DNA of 64,000 bases from Anaeromicropila populeti (GTDB lineage: Bacteria > Bacillota > Clostridia > Lachnospirales > Lachnospiraceae). The position numbers were made by a program, and so were the translations under genes. Positions 47,230 to 55,251 of this stretch are shown here, piece by piece. Positions within the stretch are counted from its first letter, which is position 1. Each line of letters opens with the position of its first letter. The notes below the pieces were generated by a model that searched no databases, had not been told where the DNA came from, and saw only the letters and a program-made list of their open reading frames with translations. The stretch lies in contig NZ_FOYZ01000005.1 in assembly GCF_900112775.1 (NCBI RefSeq), positions 62,001-126,000 on the forward strand. The letters are read 5' to 3'.

Positions 47230-47240
47230 TATACAGTATA
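47230..47240. promoter_or_regulatory. short palindrome in the modA leader, possible operator
   Basis: TATAC-A-GTATA (47230-47240) is a perfect 5-1-5 inverted repeat between the predicted promoter and the leader terminator. It might bind a ModE-like repressor; no such gene is in the window. Confidence 0.3.
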
Positions 47241-47243
47241 AAA

Positions 47244-47285
47244 CAAAAGCGTTTTCTATCTTTGATAGAAGGCGCTTTTGTTTTT
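47244..47285 (+). terminator. leader terminator ahead of modA
   Basis: CAAAAGCG-TT-TTCTATC (47244-47260) pairs with GATAGAA-GG-CGCTTTTG (47264-47280), 17 bp with two G-T pairs and a 3-base loop, then TTTTT. Only 26 bases separate it from the modA start codon, so modA transcripts from the promoter at 47188 must read through it. Confidence 0.8.
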
Positions 47286-47311
47286 ACTATTTATGCAGAA
47301 GGAGGACTTGT

Positions 47312-48094
47312 ATGAGAGTAAAAAAATGGAGTGGTGTTCTAAGCACTATGTTGCTAATGGTCTTAATCGTTACAGCCTGTTCAAAAGAAAATAAACAGAC
47401 TGGGCAAAGTAAAGAACTGGAGGGCAAGAAGCTGTTTGTATATTGTGGAGCAGGAATGACAAAGCCATTTACAGAAATTGCGGAAAGCTTTCAAGGAAAT
47501 ACAGGAGCAGTGGTGGAAGTGACATTTGGAAATGCAGCTCAGATTATTTCCCAGATTACAGCTTCAGAGGAAGGCGATTTATTTATTGCCGGAGCAGAAG
47601 GTGAACTGGATTCAATCAGGGATGATTACATAGCTGACGTAAAAAATCTTGTGAAACATATTCCAGTTATCGCAGTTCAGACAGGTAATCCTAAAAATAT
47701 TAGTGGAATCATGGATCTTGGAAAAGAAGGAATTACTGTAGTTCTTGGGGACAGCGATGCTACACCGATCGGAAAAATAGCAGATAAGGCTTTGACAGAT
47801 GCAGGGATTTATGAACAGGTAGAGGTAGCTGCCCGGACAGCAACAGCTCCTGAAATTTCAACAGCACTTTCACTGGGACAGTGCGATGCAGCAATTGTTT
47901 GGAAGGAAAATGCGGGGATAGAAGGAGTAGAAGTAGTATCTACCACAGACTTAGATAAATATGTGAAAATAGTACCAGCCGCCAGCTTAAAATGCAGTAA
48001 AAATGCGGGTGTTTTAGAAGAATTTCTATTGTATCTGGAATCAGATGAGGCGATAAAAATATGGGAGAATTATGGATATGAGGTAGTGGAGTAA
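47312..48094 (+). CDS. modA: molybdate/tungstate-binding lipoprotein ModA
   Basis: 260 residues with lipobox VLIVTACSK. The mature protein opens LFVYCGAGMTKPFTEIAESF and has FGNAAQIISQITASEEGDLFIAG, characteristic of ModA-type oxyanion-binding proteins. It delivers molybdate or tungstate to ModBC; the two oxyanions cannot be told apart from sequence. GAAGGAGG precedes ATG 47312. First gene of a modABC-DUF364 operon. Confidence 0.88.
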   Translation: MRVKKWSGVLSTMLLMVLIVTACSKENKQTGQSKELEGKKLFVYCGAGMTKPFTEIAESFQGNTGAVVEVTFGNAAQIISQITASEEGDLFIAGAEGELDSIRDDYIADVKNLVKHIPVIAVQTGNPKNISGIMDLGKEGITVVLGDSDATPIGKIADKALTDAGIYEQVEVAARTATAPEISTALSLGQCDAAIVWKENAGIEGVEVVSTTDLDKYVKIVPAASLKCSKNAGVLEEFLLYLESDEAIKIWENYGYEVVE

Positions 48095-48121
48095 TGACAA
48101 AATAATAGACAGGAGCAATGA

Positions 48122-48934
48122 ATGAGAAAAAGATATTTACCAGTCAGCTTTTTTGAAATTATTACAATAATCATTGCAAGTATGGTAATTCTGCTTATTT
48201 CAATTTTGACTATTACCATATTTGTAACAGGAGTACCCTATCTTGGTCAGGCATTGCATTCAAAGGAAGTACTTTTTTCAATAAAGCTTAGTTTGTATAC
48301 AGCAAGTGTGTCCACGGTGATATGCACGATTCTTGCAGTTCCAACAGCATATGCGCTGACAAAAACAAGATTTCCTTTATGCAAGATATGGCAGACTTTG
48401 CTGGAACTTCCGTTGTCTTTACCTTACTTGGTAATTGGATTAGGGCTTCTGCTGATATTTTCATCAAAACTGGGTAAAGAATTATCAAGAGCAGGATTTC
48501 AGGTGGTGTTTTCAACAAAAGGAATTATTGTGGCACATATCTTTGTCAATCTTCCTTTTGTTATACGAATTGTAAAGATGTCATTTCAGGAAGTGGATAT
48601 GAGACTTGAATTGATTGCAAGAATGTTAGGAGCAACAAAGGCAAAATGTTTTTGGACAATTACATTACCGCTGGCTAAAAATTCCATTATTGGAGCAGTA
48701 ATATTAGCCTGGTCAAGGGCATTAGGGGAATTTGGAGCAACACTAATGCTGGTAGGTACTACCAGAATGAAGACGGAAACGCTTCCAGCAAGCATCTACT
48801 TAAATATGGCGACAGGAGACCGAGGAGCTGCCATGGCTTCCGCAGTAATTCTTCTAATTATATCAGTAGCTGCCCATTTTCTATTTCATTTTATTCAGAT
48901 TAAGCCAGAAAAAAGCAGAATTAAAGTAGTATAA
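48122..48934 (+). CDS. modB: molybdate/tungstate ABC transporter permease ModB
   Basis: 270 residues with about six membrane helices. The EAA-type loop ELIARMLGATKAKCFWTITLPLAKNSI and the following AVILAWSRALGEFGATLMLVG are classic ModB/CysT permease motifs. GACAGGAG-type spacing upstream supports ATG 48122. It forms the homodimeric channel for ModA-delivered oxyanion. Confidence 0.92.
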   Translation: MRKRYLPVSFFEIITIIIASMVILLISILTITIFVTGVPYLGQALHSKEVLFSIKLSLYTASVSTVICTILAVPTAYALTKTRFPLCKIWQTLLELPLSLPYLVIGLGLLLIFSSKLGKELSRAGFQVVFSTKGIIVAHIFVNLPFVIRIVKMSFQEVDMRLELIARMLGATKAKCFWTITLPLAKNSIIGAVILAWSRALGEFGATLMLVGTTRMKTETLPASIYLNMATGDRGAAMASAVILLIISVAAHFLFHFIQIKPEKSRIKVV

Positions 48935-48945
48935 GGAGGGCTGAA

Positions 48946-49728
48946 ATGATTCATATTGAAAATTTTACGTATCAGGTTGCCAATTTTAAATTACAGAACA
49001 TAGAACTGGAAATTAAGGAAAATGAGATTTTTGCTTTTTTAGGTAAAACCGGATCTGGAAAAACGATGCTGCTGGAAGCCATTGCTGGGTTTTACAGAGG
49101 AAATTGTGGAGCAATTTATATTTCAGGAAAGGATGTTGTGGATATTGTGCCAGAAGAAAGAAAAATAGGATTTGTTTATCAAGACTTTGGACTTTTTCCA
49201 CATATGACGGTTTACGAAAATATAAGATATGGTTTAAAAATGCATAGGGTTGAAAAAAGTAAAATGAATTTGCGCATCAGCGATATGGCTAAATTATTAG
49301 GCATTGAACATATTCTAAAACACTATCCTGCTACGCTAAGTGGGGGAGAGAGGCAAAGGACGGCTTTGGCAAGAGCGCTTGTTTTACAGCCTAGAATTTT
49401 ACTGATGGATGAGCCATTTTCAGCCCTTGATCCTGGAACCAGAAGCCAGATGTATCAATTAGTTGAGCAGATTCATAAAACATTTGCCTGTACAATACTG
49501 TTTGTTACCCACAATCTGTATGAAGCAGAAAGAATGGCACAGAGGATCGGAATTATGGTCAATGGAAAACTTAAAATGGTTTGTAATACTGATAAACTAT
49601 TTCAAAACTATGAGGACACAGAGATTTTAGAATTTATAGGAGGATATTTAAATGACAATGGAACAGATGTTTCAAAAATTGAAAGAAGGCTTAATGCAGA
49701 TTGTACAAGACTACAACCTGACAAATAG
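48946..49728 (+). CDS. modC: molybdate/tungstate ABC transporter ATP-binding protein ModC
   Basis: 260 residues. Walker A LGKTGSGKTM, Q-loop VYQDFGLFPHMTVYENI, signature TLSGGERQR, Walker B ILLMDEPFSALDP, switch His VTHNLYEAE. It is shorter than E. coli ModC and lacks the C-terminal MOP regulatory domain. The last 77 bases overlap the next gene in a different frame, so the final roughly 25 residues (NDNGTDVSKIERRLNADC region) are under double coding constraint. Confidence 0.9.
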   Translation: MIHIENFTYQVANFKLQNIELEIKENEIFAFLGKTGSGKTMLLEAIAGFYRGNCGAIYISGKDVVDIVPEERKIGFVYQDFGLFPHMTVYENIRYGLKMHRVEKSKMNLRISDMAKLLGIEHILKHYPATLSGGERQRTALARALVLQPRILLMDEPFSALDPGTRSQMYQLVEQIHKTFACTILFVTHNLYEAERMAQRIGIMVNGKLKMVCNTDKLFQNYEDTEILEFIGGYLNDNGTDVSKIERRLNADCTRLQPDK

Positions 49729-50392
49729 TCAAATCTGTATTACCTCCAATGCGTTAACACCAGAAGAAGCCATTGGTGAAACACAAAGAAAGGACTTCCC
49801 GATTCTAGCGGGAAAAGAAATTATGATACAAGCGTCTTTTGAAAATGGGAAGGGACAAGCATTTACTGATTCACCAGCAATTTTTAAGGGAAGCTTAGAG
49901 GAGGTATTGAAGCTGGATGTAGTAAAGGATGATTATGCCCGTGCTTTGTTTGTTGCTTCTTTAAATGCCATCATGAGGCAGGTTGGTCTGGTTGAAAATA
50001 CGGTTCACTGTAAAAATGGGGAACCTGAATTATGTGCGCAGCGGTTTTTAACTTATATCAAAGAAACCTACGGATTGCCGAAAATAGCATTAATTGGATA
50101 TCAGCCTGCGTTATTGGAGCATTTATCAAAAGAATTTCAAATCAGGGTATTGGATTTAAACCCAGAGACAATTGGAACAGTTAAGTGGGGAATCAAAGTG
50201 GAAGCTGGAAAAGATGATTTTGAAGAGGTTGTCCAGTGGGCTGAATTAATATTATGTACAGGAAGTACTATCTGTAATGGTTCCATCATTGATTTTTTAA
50301 ATTTAAAAAAGGAAGTTTTGTTTTTTGGAACAACTCTTGCAGGAGCAGCACATCTGCTTGGATTAAACAGAGTATGCTTTTACTCTGCATAA
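49652..50392 (+). CDS. DUF4213/DUF364 heavy-metal-chelation-like protein
   Basis: 246 residues. An N-terminal domain with ARALFVASLNAIMRQVGLVENTVHC and a C-terminal Rossmann-like domain (KIALIGYQPALLEHLSKEFQIRVLDLNPE, ILCTGSTICNGSIIDFL, FFGTTLAGAAHLLGL) match the DUF4213 plus DUF364 arrangement, annotated as putative heavy-metal chelation. Such genes often accompany molybdate/tungstate transporters in Clostridia, suggesting a role in handling the metal or its cofactor; the biochemistry is unknown to me. AGGAGG, inside modC, lies 9-10 bases before ATG 49652 (ATG 49658 also possible). Confidence 0.8.
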   Translation: MTMEQMFQKLKEGLMQIVQDYNLTNSQICITSNALTPEEAIGETQRKDFPILAGKEIMIQASFENGKGQAFTDSPAIFKGSLEEVLKLDVVKDDYARALFVASLNAIMRQVGLVENTVHCKNGEPELCAQRFLTYIKETYGLPKIALIGYQPALLEHLSKEFQIRVLDLNPETIGTVKWGIKVEAGKDDFEEVVQWAELILCTGSTICNGSIIDFLNLKKEVLFFGTTLAGAAHLLGLNRVCFYSA

Positions 50393-50395
50393 AGA

Positions 50396-50450
50396 ATTTT
50401 ATACCCCTTCAGACAAAGACAAGAGCCTTTTTACTGAAGGGGTATAAAAT
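50396..50450. terminator. bidirectional terminator between convergent operons
   Basis: ATTTTATACCCCTTCAG (50396-50412) and CTGAAGGGGTATAAAAT (50434-50450) form a perfect 17-bp stem with T/A-rich ends, serving the modABC operon on the plus strand and the ABC operon on the minus strand. Confidence 0.85.
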
Positions 50451-50452
50451 AA

Positions 50453-51247
50453 TTAAGATAACATCATACGGTCATTTGCAAATTCACCACCGCTTGCCTG
50501 TTCAAATTTTTCAAGAAGATCGCTGACATGCAGATTCTTCTTTGCTTCGCCAGATACATCATAAATGATTTTACCATTATACATCATGATTAGGCGGTTT
50601 CCATACTGAATGGCATTTTTCATATTATGAGTGACCATTAAAGCGGTAAGAGAATTTTCCTGGATTATCTGATTGGATAGTTCCAGTACTTTACTTGCCG
50701 TTTTTGGATCAAGAGCCGCCGTATGCTCATCTAATAAGAGTAGTTTTGGCTGTTTAAGAGTTGCCATAAGTAAAGTTAATGCCTGGCGCTGACCACCAGA
50801 TAATAAACCAACCTTTGCTGAAAGTCTGGTTTCCAGACCTAAATCAAGCATTTTCAGCTTTTCTATATAAAGCTCTTTTTCTTCTTTCTGAATTCCCCAG
50901 CCTAAACCACGCTTTTGTCCACGTCGGTAAGCAAGAGCCAGATTTTCCTCAATTTCCATATTTGCAGCAGTTCCCATCATGGGATCTTGGAAAACCCGGC
51001 CAAGGTATTTGGCACGGACATGCTCTGGAAACTTGGTAATATCTTCTTTATCTAGTACAATAGAACCTTGATCGGGATAATGCACTCCTGCAATCATGTT
51101 CAGCATAGTAGACTTTCCAGCTCCATTACCACCAATGACAGATACAAAGTCCCCATCATTTAGTACTAAATCAAGCCCTCTCAAAACCACCTTTTCATTT
51201 ACAGTGTCGGGATTGAACGTCTTATATATATTCGTTAATTCTAACAT
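50453..51247 (-). CDS. ABC transporter ATP-binding protein (TrpXYZ-type amino-acid importer)
   Basis: 264 residues. Walker A GGNGAGKST, Q-loop VFQDPMMGTAANMEI, signature LLSGGQRQAL, Walker B LLLLDEHTAALDP, switch His VTHNMKNAIQYG. The DEHTAALDP wording is typical of the ATPases that pair with PF04392 binding proteins (tryptophan/tyrosine uptake in streptococci). The start at ATG 51247 has GGGGAGGG at ideal spacing overlapping the permease stop codon. Last gene of the minus-strand operon. Confidence 0.92.
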   Translation of the reverse strand: MLELTNIYKTFNPDTVNEKVVLRGLDLVLNDGDFVSVIGGNGAGKSTMLNMIAGVHYPDQGSIVLDKEDITKFPEHVRAKYLGRVFQDPMMGTAANMEIEENLALAYRRGQKRGLGWGIQKEEKELYIEKLKMLDLGLETRLSAKVGLLSGGQRQALTLLMATLKQPKLLLLDEHTAALDPKTASKVLELSNQIIQENSLTALMVTHNMKNAIQYGNRLIMMYNGKIIYDVSGEAKKNLHVSDLLEKFEQASGGEFANDRMMLS

Positions 51248-51248
51248 C

Positions 51249-52268
51249 TTATTCCCTCCCCTTCATCATATTCTTAACCAGCTTGGCAATAAGAGAGAAC
51301 AGCACAAATTTTCCAATGAGAGAAAACACTTTCGCCAGCACAGTGCGGATAAAAATAAATGTTTTTGTTTTCTTTATTACAGGTATGGAAAGAGCAACGG
51401 CAACAACAATGGCTGTAAGAAGCTTTAAATCGTTAGCATCTAAGCCCATAAGAAGAACAAATGCAATAATTAAGCGGTAAATGACAGAACCCAGTACAAT
51501 GGCAATTAGTTTGAAAGCAAAACTAGAGGCTCTGGCAAAAATGACTTCTCCAATTACAATAGATGCCAATGCAATTACAATGGCACCAACACCCATACCA
51601 ATGTCAGCATATCCCTGGCTTTGTGCCACTAATCCGCCAGAAAGGGCAACCAGTGCATTGCCTAAAACCAACCCTAGAATTTTCATTTTATCTGTGTTGA
51701 CACCTTGGGCTCTTACCATAGCAGCATTATTACCAGTTGCCCGAATACAGCAGCCTAGCTCTGTACCAAAGAACCAGTATAAAAAAACAATAGCGATGCC
51801 TGAAAATAGAAGACCGATTCCTATTGTAACAAACATCTGTAAAACAGAATTTTTAATACCCAGCGATTGAGCAGAAGGTAATAATTTTTGAATCATGGAT
51901 ACAATGGTTTTTTCTCCAAGCAGGGCGGTGTTAGCCTGCCCCATAATCCTTAAATTAACTGAATATAATCCAACCATAGTTAAAATTCCAGCAAGAATTG
52001 CAGGTATCTTTAATTTGGAATGTAAAAATCCAGTAATCAGACCAGCAACCATTCCAGCGAATGTTGCAATTAGTAATGTAACAAAGGGATTCCAGTGAAA
52101 GGTTACCATTAAAATGGCGCTAACGCTTCCTCCCAGTGCAAAGCTTCCTTCGCAGGACATATCAGGAATATCTAAAATACGAAATGTAATATAGACTCCC
52201 AGGGCCAGTATTGCCCAGGTTAAACCTTGGGATGCTGCTCCCAATAGTGACAATAATGTACTACTCAT
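51249..52268 (-). CDS. ABC transporter permease (TrpXYZ-type)
   Basis: 339 residues with about eight to nine hydrophobic helices, branched-chain-amino-acid-permease-like fold: FRILDIPDMSCEGSFALGG near the N-terminus and GLVLGNALVALSGGLVAQSQGYADIGMG in the middle. This is the permease class linked to PF04392 substrate-binding proteins. It is followed immediately by the ATPase gene. An intervening hairpin at 52331 separates it from the binding-protein gene and may lower its expression relative to that gene. Confidence 0.9.
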   Translation of the reverse strand: MSSTLLSLLGAASQGLTWAILALGVYITFRILDIPDMSCEGSFALGGSVSAILMVTFHWNPFVTLLIATFAGMVAGLITGFLHSKLKIPAILAGILTMVGLYSVNLRIMGQANTALLGEKTIVSMIQKLLPSAQSLGIKNSVLQMFVTIGIGLLFSGIAIVFLYWFFGTELGCCIRATGNNAAMVRAQGVNTDKMKILGLVLGNALVALSGGLVAQSQGYADIGMGVGAIVIALASIVIGEVIFARASSFAFKLIAIVLGSVIYRLIIAFVLLMGLDANDLKLLTAIVVAVALSIPVIKKTKTFIFIRTVLAKVFSLIGKFVLFSLIAKLVKNMMKGRE

Positions 52269-52330
52269 TTTCCTTTTCCTTTCTTCCTTTGAATGTATTT
52301 ATTATAACTGAAAATTCCCAAAACGAAAAG

Positions 52331-52359
52331 AAAAAGATTCTGCGCCGCAAAATCTTTTT
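52331..52359 (-). terminator. intra-operon attenuating terminator
   Basis: On the minus strand AAAAAGATTTTGC pairs with GCAGAATCTTTTT (one mismatch, 3-base loop) and runs into T-rich sequence. It lies after the binding-protein gene and before the permease gene. Confidence 0.65.
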
Positions 52360-52403
52360 CTGGTAAATTAATATGAACATTAGCACAGGAATAATAGATG
52401 GTA

Positions 52404-53384
52404 TTATTCTGCCTTCAAATCATCAGGAATGGTAACTCCCAGTTTAGCTGCAACTTCTTCGTTAATAGTAAGTGTAAGCTTATCAATGGATAAGTATTCA
52501 ATTGGCATAGCAGCAGTTTCTGTTTCACCTTTTATAATTTTAACTGCCTGAGCTCCTGTTAACTTGCCTAATTCATAATAATCAATACCATAAGTTGCAA
52601 GACCACCAGCATCAACCATACCGGCTTCGCCACAAATAACAGGAAGATTATTTTCGTTTGCAATCTGTGCCACCGTTGGCATGCCAGAAGCAATGGTATT
52701 ATCAGTTGGTGCATAGATAGCGTCTACCTTACCAACCAAGGATTGTACTACCTGCTGGATTTCATTGGAATTGGATACAGATGCTTCCTGAACTGTTAAG
52801 CCGGCATCTTCAGCAGCAGCAGTTGCCAATTCTACTTGAATCTTTGAGTTACTCTCACTGGAGCAATATAAAATGGCAATATTTTTCGCAGTCGGAAGTA
52901 ACTTTGTTAATAATGCAATCTGATCCGTTACAGGATTTAAGTCTGAAGTACCAGTTACATTTCCGCCAGGTGCTTCATTAGATGAAACCAGACCAGAACC
53001 TGCTGGATCGGTAACTGCTGTTATCAGAATAGGGATATCCGTTGTTGCATTTGCACAAGCCAGCGCAGATTGGGTTGCAATGGCTAAGATTAAATCATTT
53101 CCATCATTCACCAGTTTGGTCGCGATTGTATTAGCGGTTGACTGGTCATTGTTGGCATTTTGATAATCAATTTTAATATTCTTGCCATCTTCATAGCCAG
53201 CTTCTTTCAATGCATCAATAAATCCCTGATAGCTTGCGTCCAAAGCAGCATGAGTTACTAACTGGTTCACACCAATCTTAAACATTTCTTTTTCATCCGT
53301 ACCTGTATCTTTTTTGCCACAACCTGTCAGTAGAGAAGCAGCCAGGGTAACTGTAAGTAAGCCTGCAATCAATTTTTTTCTCAT
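52404..53384 (-). CDS. ABC transporter substrate-binding lipoprotein (PF04392, TrpX-like)
   Basis: 326 residues. The lipoprotein signal has LAASLLTGCGKK (Cys near 22). The mature protein begins KIGVNQLVTHAALDASYQGF and includes KIDYQNANNDQSTANTIA, TAVTDPAGSGLVSSNEAPGGNVTG and CSSESNSKIQVELA, hallmarks of the ABC_sub_bind family whose characterised members bind tryptophan or tyrosine. The ligand here is not established. AGGAGGAG precedes ATG 53384. The gene is preceded by a good promoter and a palindrome at its 5' leader. Confidence 0.9.
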   Translation of the reverse strand: MRKKLIAGLLTVTLAASLLTGCGKKDTGTDEKEMFKIGVNQLVTHAALDASYQGFIDALKEAGYEDGKNIKIDYQNANNDQSTANTIATKLVNDGNDLILAIATQSALACANATTDIPILITAVTDPAGSGLVSSNEAPGGNVTGTSDLNPVTDQIALLTKLLPTAKNIAILYCSSESNSKIQVELATAAAEDAGLTVQEASVSNSNEIQQVVQSLVGKVDAIYAPTDNTIASGMPTVAQIANENNLPVICGEAGMVDAGGLATYGIDYYELGKLTGAQAVKIIKGETETAAMPIEYLSIDKLTLTINEEVAAKLGVTIPDDLKAE

Positions 53385-53439
53385 AATAAAACTCCTCCTG
53401 TATTTTTATATCACTACTTTAATCTGGAACACAATTCCG

Positions 53440-53455
53440 CTTTAAAGCTTTAAAG
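53440..53455. promoter_or_regulatory. 16-bp perfect palindrome, candidate operator
   Basis: CTTTAAAGCTTTAAAG (53440-53455) is self-complementary and begins within about 10 bases of the predicted transcription start of the TrpXYZ-type operon, a position suited to a repressor. No regulator gene is adjacent. Confidence 0.45.
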
Positions 53456-53468
53456 TTTTAATGCTTAA

Positions 53469-53497
53469 AGAATACTATTAAAAAAGACATTAGTCAA
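53469..53497 (-). promoter_or_regulatory. sigma-A promoter of the TrpXYZ-type operon
   Basis: Minus strand: -35 TTGACT (53497-53492), 17-base spacer, -10 TATTCT (53474-53469). Confidence 0.65.
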
Positions 53498-53625
53498 TAC
53501 CTATTAAACGTGTAATAATAAAAATGTAAGATTATTAATATTGTGACATTCTTAAATCTAGTATATAATAAATATAGTAAATGATAGGATAATAAATAAT
53601 TTTCTAAGAGGAGGAGATGTTACGT

Positions 53626-54849
53626 ATGAAAAAAACTACAATAGGAATGCTTTTTTTATTGCTGTTAGTAATCCTTTGCGTTCCAATGAAGAATACCAAT
53701 GTGAAGGCAGCAGGATATGTGTATACTTATTCCAATATGGTGGAGCATGATGACGTAATTTATTATATTAAGTCAGATGAGGCTACAAGTAAAAGCGCAG
53801 GAAAATGTACAATTTATGGGCTGGATGTCAAAGCAAACAAAAAAAGTAAAATAGCTGTTTCAAATAATACAATTTCCAATTTGTTTGTTTACAAGGACAT
53901 ACTTTACTACACAACGTATACAGATGATTATCTTGACATTACTTATTCGGTTTCACTGGATACTAATGAGAAAACGAAAATCTGCCAGGGAGATTTACAT
54001 TATGTTGATGAAAACGGAATCGTGTATTCATTTTATTCAGACAGTAAGTATTCACTTTATAAAGCAAATTTGGATGGAAGGGCAGAACAGTTGATTTATG
54101 AAGGCACAGAAGTGTTTGATTATGTAAAAGCAATTGGGAGTAAGCTGTATTTTTATCAGACGGATATTACTGCCTATAAGATTAAGCTGATGTATATGAA
54201 GTCAAGTGACAGTAAGCTTACGGTGCTTACCACAGACAAATTCGAGAAGGATAATTACTCTACCTATTACCTTTCAATATCTGATATTGTGGAAATGAAT
54301 GGAAACATCTTTTATCAGTACGGAAATTACGAAGGGACAGGGAATTTTTGGTATGGTGTTTTGAAGAAAATAGATAAAAATAATAAGAAAAAAACTGTTT
54401 ATGATTCTATGACAGAGCCTGAGATTTACCATGACACAAAGTATATCTATCTTAATTACGTGGACAATAGTAATAGCTGTATCAAGTATAATACAAAAAC
54501 AGGGAAGAAAACAAAGTATACATGTGAAATTAATAATGGAGAATCACTTTCCGTTATTGATTCAAAAAGCTATAGCGCCAGTACGAATAATCAAAACTAT
54601 ATTACGGTTTCCCGCTTCAGTTCAGGAACAGACAAGAAGAATTTGAAAAAGAATTTTATTAAGTTTTCTTACAAGCAAAATAGTAACCTGACTTATTATG
54701 CAGATGTAGAAAAGCTGGGAAGTTATTTTCTGGTTTATGTAGAACGGATTGATTATAATGACACATCATATGGATGGAGAGGAAAATATGTAGGAATCCA
54801 ATGGTATGTTGCAGATGCTAAAGGGAAAGTAGTGGCTAACTTCAGCTAA
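53626..54849 (+). CDS. secreted protein, probable DUF5050/TolB-like beta-propeller
   Basis: About 407 residues with a signal peptide (MLFLLLLVILCVPMKNTNVKAAG, cleavage likely after VKA). The mature protein is built from short repeats with paired Tyr and turn residues: VIYYIKSDE, KCTIYGLDVKANKKSKI, ILYYTTYTDDY, LYKANLDGRAEQLIYEG, KLYFYQTD, which resemble DUF5050/TolB-type propeller blades. GAGGAGG precedes ATG 53626; an ATG at 53617 lies within that site. Function unknown. It resembles the secreted protein at 37189 in overall style but not obviously in sequence. Confidence 0.7.
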   Translation: MKKTTIGMLFLLLLVILCVPMKNTNVKAAGYVYTYSNMVEHDDVIYYIKSDEATSKSAGKCTIYGLDVKANKKSKIAVSNNTISNLFVYKDILYYTTYTDDYLDITYSVSLDTNEKTKICQGDLHYVDENGIVYSFYSDSKYSLYKANLDGRAEQLIYEGTEVFDYVKAIGSKLYFYQTDITAYKIKLMYMKSSDSKLTVLTTDKFEKDNYSTYYLSISDIVEMNGNIFYQYGNYEGTGNFWYGVLKKIDKNNKKKTVYDSMTEPEIYHDTKYIYLNYVDNSNSCIKYNTKTGKKTKYTCEINNGESLSVIDSKSYSASTNNQNYITVSRFSSGTDKKNLKKNFIKFSYKQNSNLTYYADVEKLGSYFLVYVERIDYNDTSYGWRGKYVGIQWYVADAKGKVVANFS

Positions 54850-54880
54850 CATGCTGATATAATTAAATAGGATAACCAGT

Positions 54881-54918
54881 AGGGTGGCAGCTCAGTAACG
54901 GAGAGTGCTGCCCTTTTT
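54881..54918 (+). terminator. rho-independent terminator
   Basis: AGGGTGGCAGC (54881-54891) pairs with GCTGCCC (54907-54913), followed by five Ts. It ends the secreted-protein transcript before the recombinase cassette. Confidence 0.75.
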
Positions 54919-55008
54919 GCTGCTTTTCGTAGAATAAAAAATTATTTCATATTGGACAGGTAACTGGTGATATATTAAAGGGAGAATATTTTCAGGAGAT
55001 GGATTGAG

Positions 55009-55251
55009 TTGGACTATGAAAGTATGAAGAATATAGATATACAAAAGGTAGATCCCGATAGTTTGGTGGATCTTTTGGAAGTTGAGATAGATGAAACCCT
55101 TTCGATAGACGAAAGAATAAAAAGTTTTATTGAGCAGATTAAAAATCCATATTGCTTTAAGGTAGGAGAGGTTGTAGTTAAGATAAAATATGCAGATACA
55201 GATGTAACCCTTGAACAAAAAATTGCTCAAATCCTGGAAAGCAGCTTTTGA
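55009..55251 (+). CDS. small protein heading the recombinase cassette
   Basis: 80 residues starting at TTG 55009 with AGGAGAT 8 bases upstream (ATG 55024 is an alternative). Acidic with a central SIDERIKSFIEQIKNPYCFKVGEVVVKIKY segment; similar short genes precede tandem serine recombinases in Clostridial mobile elements in my recollection, and a recombination directionality or accessory role is possible. The stop overlaps the first recombinase start (TGATG), so it is coupled to it. Confidence 0.7.
   Translation: MDYESMKNIDIQKVDPDSLVDLLEVEIDETLSIDERIKSFIEQIKNPYCFKVGEVVVKIKYADTDVTLEQKIAQILESSF

Noticed and set aside
53385-53625. T-box leader for the tryptophan-type transporter
   Set aside because: The conserved T-box sequence was not found on the minus strand upstream of the binding-protein gene.
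54850-55008. 5' part of the S8 peptidase left of the recombinase cassette
   Set aside because: The stretch holds only a terminator and the leader of the small gene; no subtilase motif in any frame.
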